This document shows, one piece after another, positions 33,738 through 36,223 of a DNA stretch of 36,223 nucleotides. The notes under the pieces were generated by a model that worked only from the letters and a program-made list of their open reading frames with translations, was not told the DNA's origin and did not search any database. The DNA is from a bacterium (GTDB taxonomy: Bacteria > Pseudomonadota > Alphaproteobacteria > Acetobacterales > Acetobacteraceae): the NCBI GenBank assembly GCA_026224825.1, contig JAMFRO010000060.1, positions 1 to 36,223 on the forward strand, written 5' to 3'. Position numbers and translations under genes: made by a program. How positions within the stretch are numbered: the first letter of the stretch is position 1; each line of letters starts with the position of its first letter.

Positions 33738-33905
33738 TAGATCACGGTGGCCCGGCGACGGGCTTAAACGGGAACACGGGCGCAAAATCCGTGGCTGCCC
33801 CCGCAACTGTAAGCGGCGAGTTCCCCGCCATAAGCCATTGCCTGCCAAGGTGAGAAGGCGGAGGGGAGCAAAAACCCGCGAGCCAGGAGACCGGCCGGGA
33901 TCGAG
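33738..33905 (+). promoter_or_regulatory. Cobalamin riboswitch upstream of btuB
   Basis: Conserved elements appear in order: CACGGTGGCCCGG start, GGGAACACGGG, GCTGCCCCCGCAACTGTAAGC (about 33794-33814), AAGCCATTGCCTGCC (B12 box region) and AGCCAGGAGACCGGCC (33881-33896). Adenosylcobalamin binding would fold the aptamer and shut off the downstream gene. A GC-rich stretch with GGGGTGAAGCCCCC (about 33944-33957) before the ATG may be the expression platform. Confidence 0.93.
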
Positions 33906-34011
33906 ACATTTGCGCGTTGCCGGGCGGGGTGCACCGGGAGCGAAGGGGTGAAGCCCCCAAGCCTCTGTCACAGTGATGAACGCCGGGAGTCCGGTACGCG
34001 AAGAGGGGTTT

Positions 34012-36021
34012 ATGCCCGTGAAAACAACGAAAACGACCATGCTGGTGGCCGCCATGGCTTTGCCCTGCACGACTTTGCCGTGCCTGGCTCATGCCCAAAC
34101 AAATGACGCGACGGGCGGCGTGCCGATTGTGGTTACCGCCACCCGCACCGCAACGCCCGTAAACCAGGTGCCGGCCGATGTTACGGTGCTGACGCAGCAG
34201 GATTTCATCGCCAAGGGCGATACCACTTTGGCCGAGGCGCTGACCGGCCTGCCCGGCGTGAACCTTGTTCAAGCCGGCGGGCCGGGCAACCAGGCCAGCC
34301 TGTTCGTGCGCGGCACCAGTTCAGAGGATGTGCTGGTGCTGATGGATGGCGTGCCGGTGAATGATCCCGCCAACCCCAATGGCGCGTTTAATTTCGGCAT
34401 CGTGTCCCTGGCCGATATCGAGCGCATCGAGATCGTGCGTGGGCCGATGTCCGGGCTGTATGGTTCCAACGCCATCGGCGGGGTGGTCAATATCATCACC
34501 AGGCGCGGCAATCCGGGGCCGACTCAGGCCAGCATTACGGTGGCCGGCGGGTACCCCGCGCAGGGCCAGGGAAGTGCCGCCATCTCCGGTGTGGCCGGGA
34601 AATTTGATTATGCGCTGAGCGGGGCCATAGACCAGGAGGCCGGGTTTGATGCCGTGCCTGACCGCATGACCACCGTGCGTACCGGTACGCGTGAGCCGTA
34701 TCGCGCCTGGCTGGGGGCCGGGCAGTTCGGTTATTCCATCACCCCGGAGACGCGGGTCTATGCGATATTCCGCGGTCAGGCGACGGACGCCGCCTTCCCG
34801 GATCTCGGCTTTCCGGAATTCGATGACCCGAATGAATATGATTATAATACCAGCATGTTCGGCAAACTTGGCGTCTCCAGCACGCTGGCTGATGGCAGGC
34901 TGACCACCGATCTCTTCATCGCCAGACTGCAGACACGGCTGTTCAACAAGAATCTGGCGGATGACAATGACCCGAATTTCGCCAGCGCGGATGACACCTA
35001 CGCCGGCAGCCGCACCGATGCGCAGTGGAACAACACCCTCCGCCTGCCGGACACCACCGCCCTCACCTTCAGCAATTTCACCTTCGGCGCCGAATATACC
35101 GATGACAGCGCGCATGAGAATGTGAATGAGAACGGTTTTGCGGAGACCGTGCGCGGTACGCAGCATAGCTGGGCCGGGCATGTGGGGCTGCAGACCACGG
35201 TGCTGGACCGCCTGACCCTGAGCGGGGCGCTGCGCGATGACGCCGTGTCCACCTTCGGCAATGCGCTCACCTGGCGGCTTGGCGGCGCCTATGCCATTCC
35301 GGAAGCCTACACCACGCTGAAAGCCTCGATCGGCACCGCCTTCCTGGCACCTTCGCTGTTCGACCTCGATTACGTCGATAATTTCGGCGATAGCGGCAAC
35401 CCGGACCTGAAGCCGGAACGCTCCACCGGCTGGGAAATCGGGCCGGATTTCGCCTTCCCCCTCTTCGGCCAGCCGGATGGGCTGGATATCTCCGCCACCT
35501 ATTTCTCGTCCAAAATCCGCGACCTGATCGAAGCCCAGGAAAACCTCAGCACGTTCAGCTTTACCGAGGAAAACGTCGATCGCGCCTCGATCAACGGCAT
35601 CGAGACCGATTACACGCTGAACCCGGCACCCTGGCTCTCGGCCGAGCTGAACTACACCTATACCCGCGCCAGAGACAACACGACCGACTCAAACCTGCTG
35701 CGCCGGCCGCAGAATAGCGGCAGCGCCACCCTCACCATCAAACCGCTGGAGGGGCTCACCATCGTGCCGCAAGTGCAATACACCGGGCGCTTCGATGACT
35801 ATCTCTACGATGACACCGGCTACCCCCAACTCACCGGCAACGGCACCGGCAGCTCCGATCCCGGTACCATCGTGAACCTGAACATCACCTACCGGCTGGA
35901 CCAGCACTTCACCGTGTTCGCCACCGGCAAAAACATCCTCAACTCCAAATTCGAGCCCGTAAACGGCCTGCAAACCCCCGGCGCCTCGTTCCTGATCGGG
36001 CTGAGGGCGGCGATGGAGTAA
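34012..36021 (+). CDS. btuB: TonB-dependent outer-membrane vitamin B12 receptor
   Basis: BtuB imports cobalamin across the outer membrane with energy from TonB-ExbBD. The 669-residue product has a signal peptide (MPVKTTKTTMLVAAMALPCT, cleavage after AHA), a TonB box PIVVTATRT, a plug domain with SLFVRGTSSEDVLVLMDGVP and GSNAIGGVVNIIT, and a long beta-barrel region. The ATG at 34012 was chosen because the signal peptide starts there and GAAGAGGGG lies upstream; the codons before it belong to the riboswitch expression region. The riboswitch supports cobalamin as the ligand. Repeat copy C starts at its stop codon. Confidence 0.93.
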   Translation: MPVKTTKTTMLVAAMALPCTTLPCLAHAQTNDATGGVPIVVTATRTATPVNQVPADVTVLTQQDFIAKGDTTLAEALTGLPGVNLVQAGGPGNQASLFVRGTSSEDVLVLMDGVPVNDPANPNGAFNFGIVSLADIERIEIVRGPMSGLYGSNAIGGVVNIITRRGNPGPTQASITVAGGYPAQGQGSAAISGVAGKFDYALSGAIDQEAGFDAVPDRMTTVRTGTREPYRAWLGAGQFGYSITPETRVYAIFRGQATDAAFPDLGFPEFDDPNEYDYNTSMFGKLGVSSTLADGRLTTDLFIARLQTRLFNKNLADDNDPNFASADDTYAGSRTDAQWNNTLRLPDTTALTFSNFTFGAEYTDDSAHENVNENGFAETVRGTQHSWAGHVGLQTTVLDRLTLSGALRDDAVSTFGNALTWRLGGAYAIPEAYTTLKASIGTAFLAPSLFDLDYVDNFGDSGNPDLKPERSTGWEIGPDFAFPLFGQPDGLDISATYFSSKIRDLIEAQENLSTFSFTEENVDRASINGIETDYTLNPAPWLSAELNYTYTRARDNTTDSNLLRRPQNSGSATLTIKPLEGLTIVPQVQYTGRFDDYLYDDTGYPQLTGNGTGSSDPGTIVNLNITYRLDQHFTVFATGKNILNSKFEPVNGLQTPGASFLIGLRAAME

Positions 36022-36223
36022 AGGAAAAAGGCCAGGGCTCTGCCGTCGTGCGAAGCACGCCTCCGGCGTGACGACCCGCTGGGGCCTGGAGGCCCCAGAC
36101 CCCCATTAGTTGAAGACTTAAAAAAGAGGCCTGCCACTTCGGTGTTTGAAACACCGGGGAGGCAGGCCTCTTTTTTAAGTCTTAAGTAGCGGGATCCAAG
36201 GGCCTTTCGGCCCTTGGCGGGTC
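36022..36223. repeat. Modular inverted-repeat element, copy C (runs off the window)
   Basis: It begins just after the btuB stop as AAGGAAAAAGGCCAGGGCTCTGCC. Modules: a GTCGTGC...GCACGCC/GGCGTGACGAC hairpin replaces the usual outer one, then CTGGGGCCTGGAGGCCCCAG, then inner arms 36113-36135 and 36161-36183, a perfect 23-bp repeat with a small GGTGTTTGAAACACC hairpin inside. The far side has CCAAGGGCCTTTCGGCCCTTGG-type module (two arms CCAAGGGCC and GGCCCTTGG), i.e. the module order is reversed relative to copy B. Confidence 0.75.

Overview
The window looks like an alphaproteobacterial chromosome, most likely a member of the Acetobacteraceae/Rhodospirillales. The reasons are the high GC, the leuC-leuD-leuB and ffh-rpsP-rimM-trmD-rplS blocks, a Hint-domain protein, an Atm1-type ABC half-transporter and a cobalamin-riboswitch-controlled TonB receptor. 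The family assignment is an inference from gene content. No species can be named.

The left 20.5 kb (406-20925) is an integrated genomic island in a tRNA-Arg(ACG) gene. A perfect 49-bp direct repeat marks both ends, and the right copy is the 3' part of the intact tRNA at 20881-20957. The centre of the island holds the mobility and replication functions: an XRE regulator, two AlpA/excisionase-like HTH proteins, a primase/helicase-type ATPase, several small unknown genes and a tyrosine integrase. Cargo sits at both ends. Next to attL is a compact unit with an unknown gene, vsr, and a leftward operon of three genes: a cytosine-C5 methyltransferase, a protein with an N-terminal Hsp90/MutL-like ATPase plus a C-terminal histidine-kinase core, and a receiver-domain protein with a long unknown C-terminus. 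Next to attR is a small gene set with a DUF697-like membrane protein, a DUF4236 membrane protein and a SIR2-family protein. Both sets look like defence cargo. The methyltransferase/kinase/receiver/Vsr set is the strongest candidate for an undescribed system.

The right 15 kb is ordinary core genome. leuCDB (minus strand) encodes leucine biosynthesis. Ribosome and translation genes follow (rplS, trmD, rimM, rpsP, ffh), then a Hint protein with a degenerate metalloprotease motif, a Nudix hydrolase, the divergent ABC exporter, rpmB, arfB, and btuB behind a B12 riboswitch.

The core part also carries three copies (A 24167-24401, B 27888-28093, C 36022-end) of a long modular inverted-repeat element. 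One end of each copy abuts or overlaps the stop codon of a gene. Their outer arms are related, but each has a different, perfectly self-complementary inner stem of 23-29 bp. Copy A fills the whole gap between rplS and leuC. ffh appears to begin at an AUU codon.
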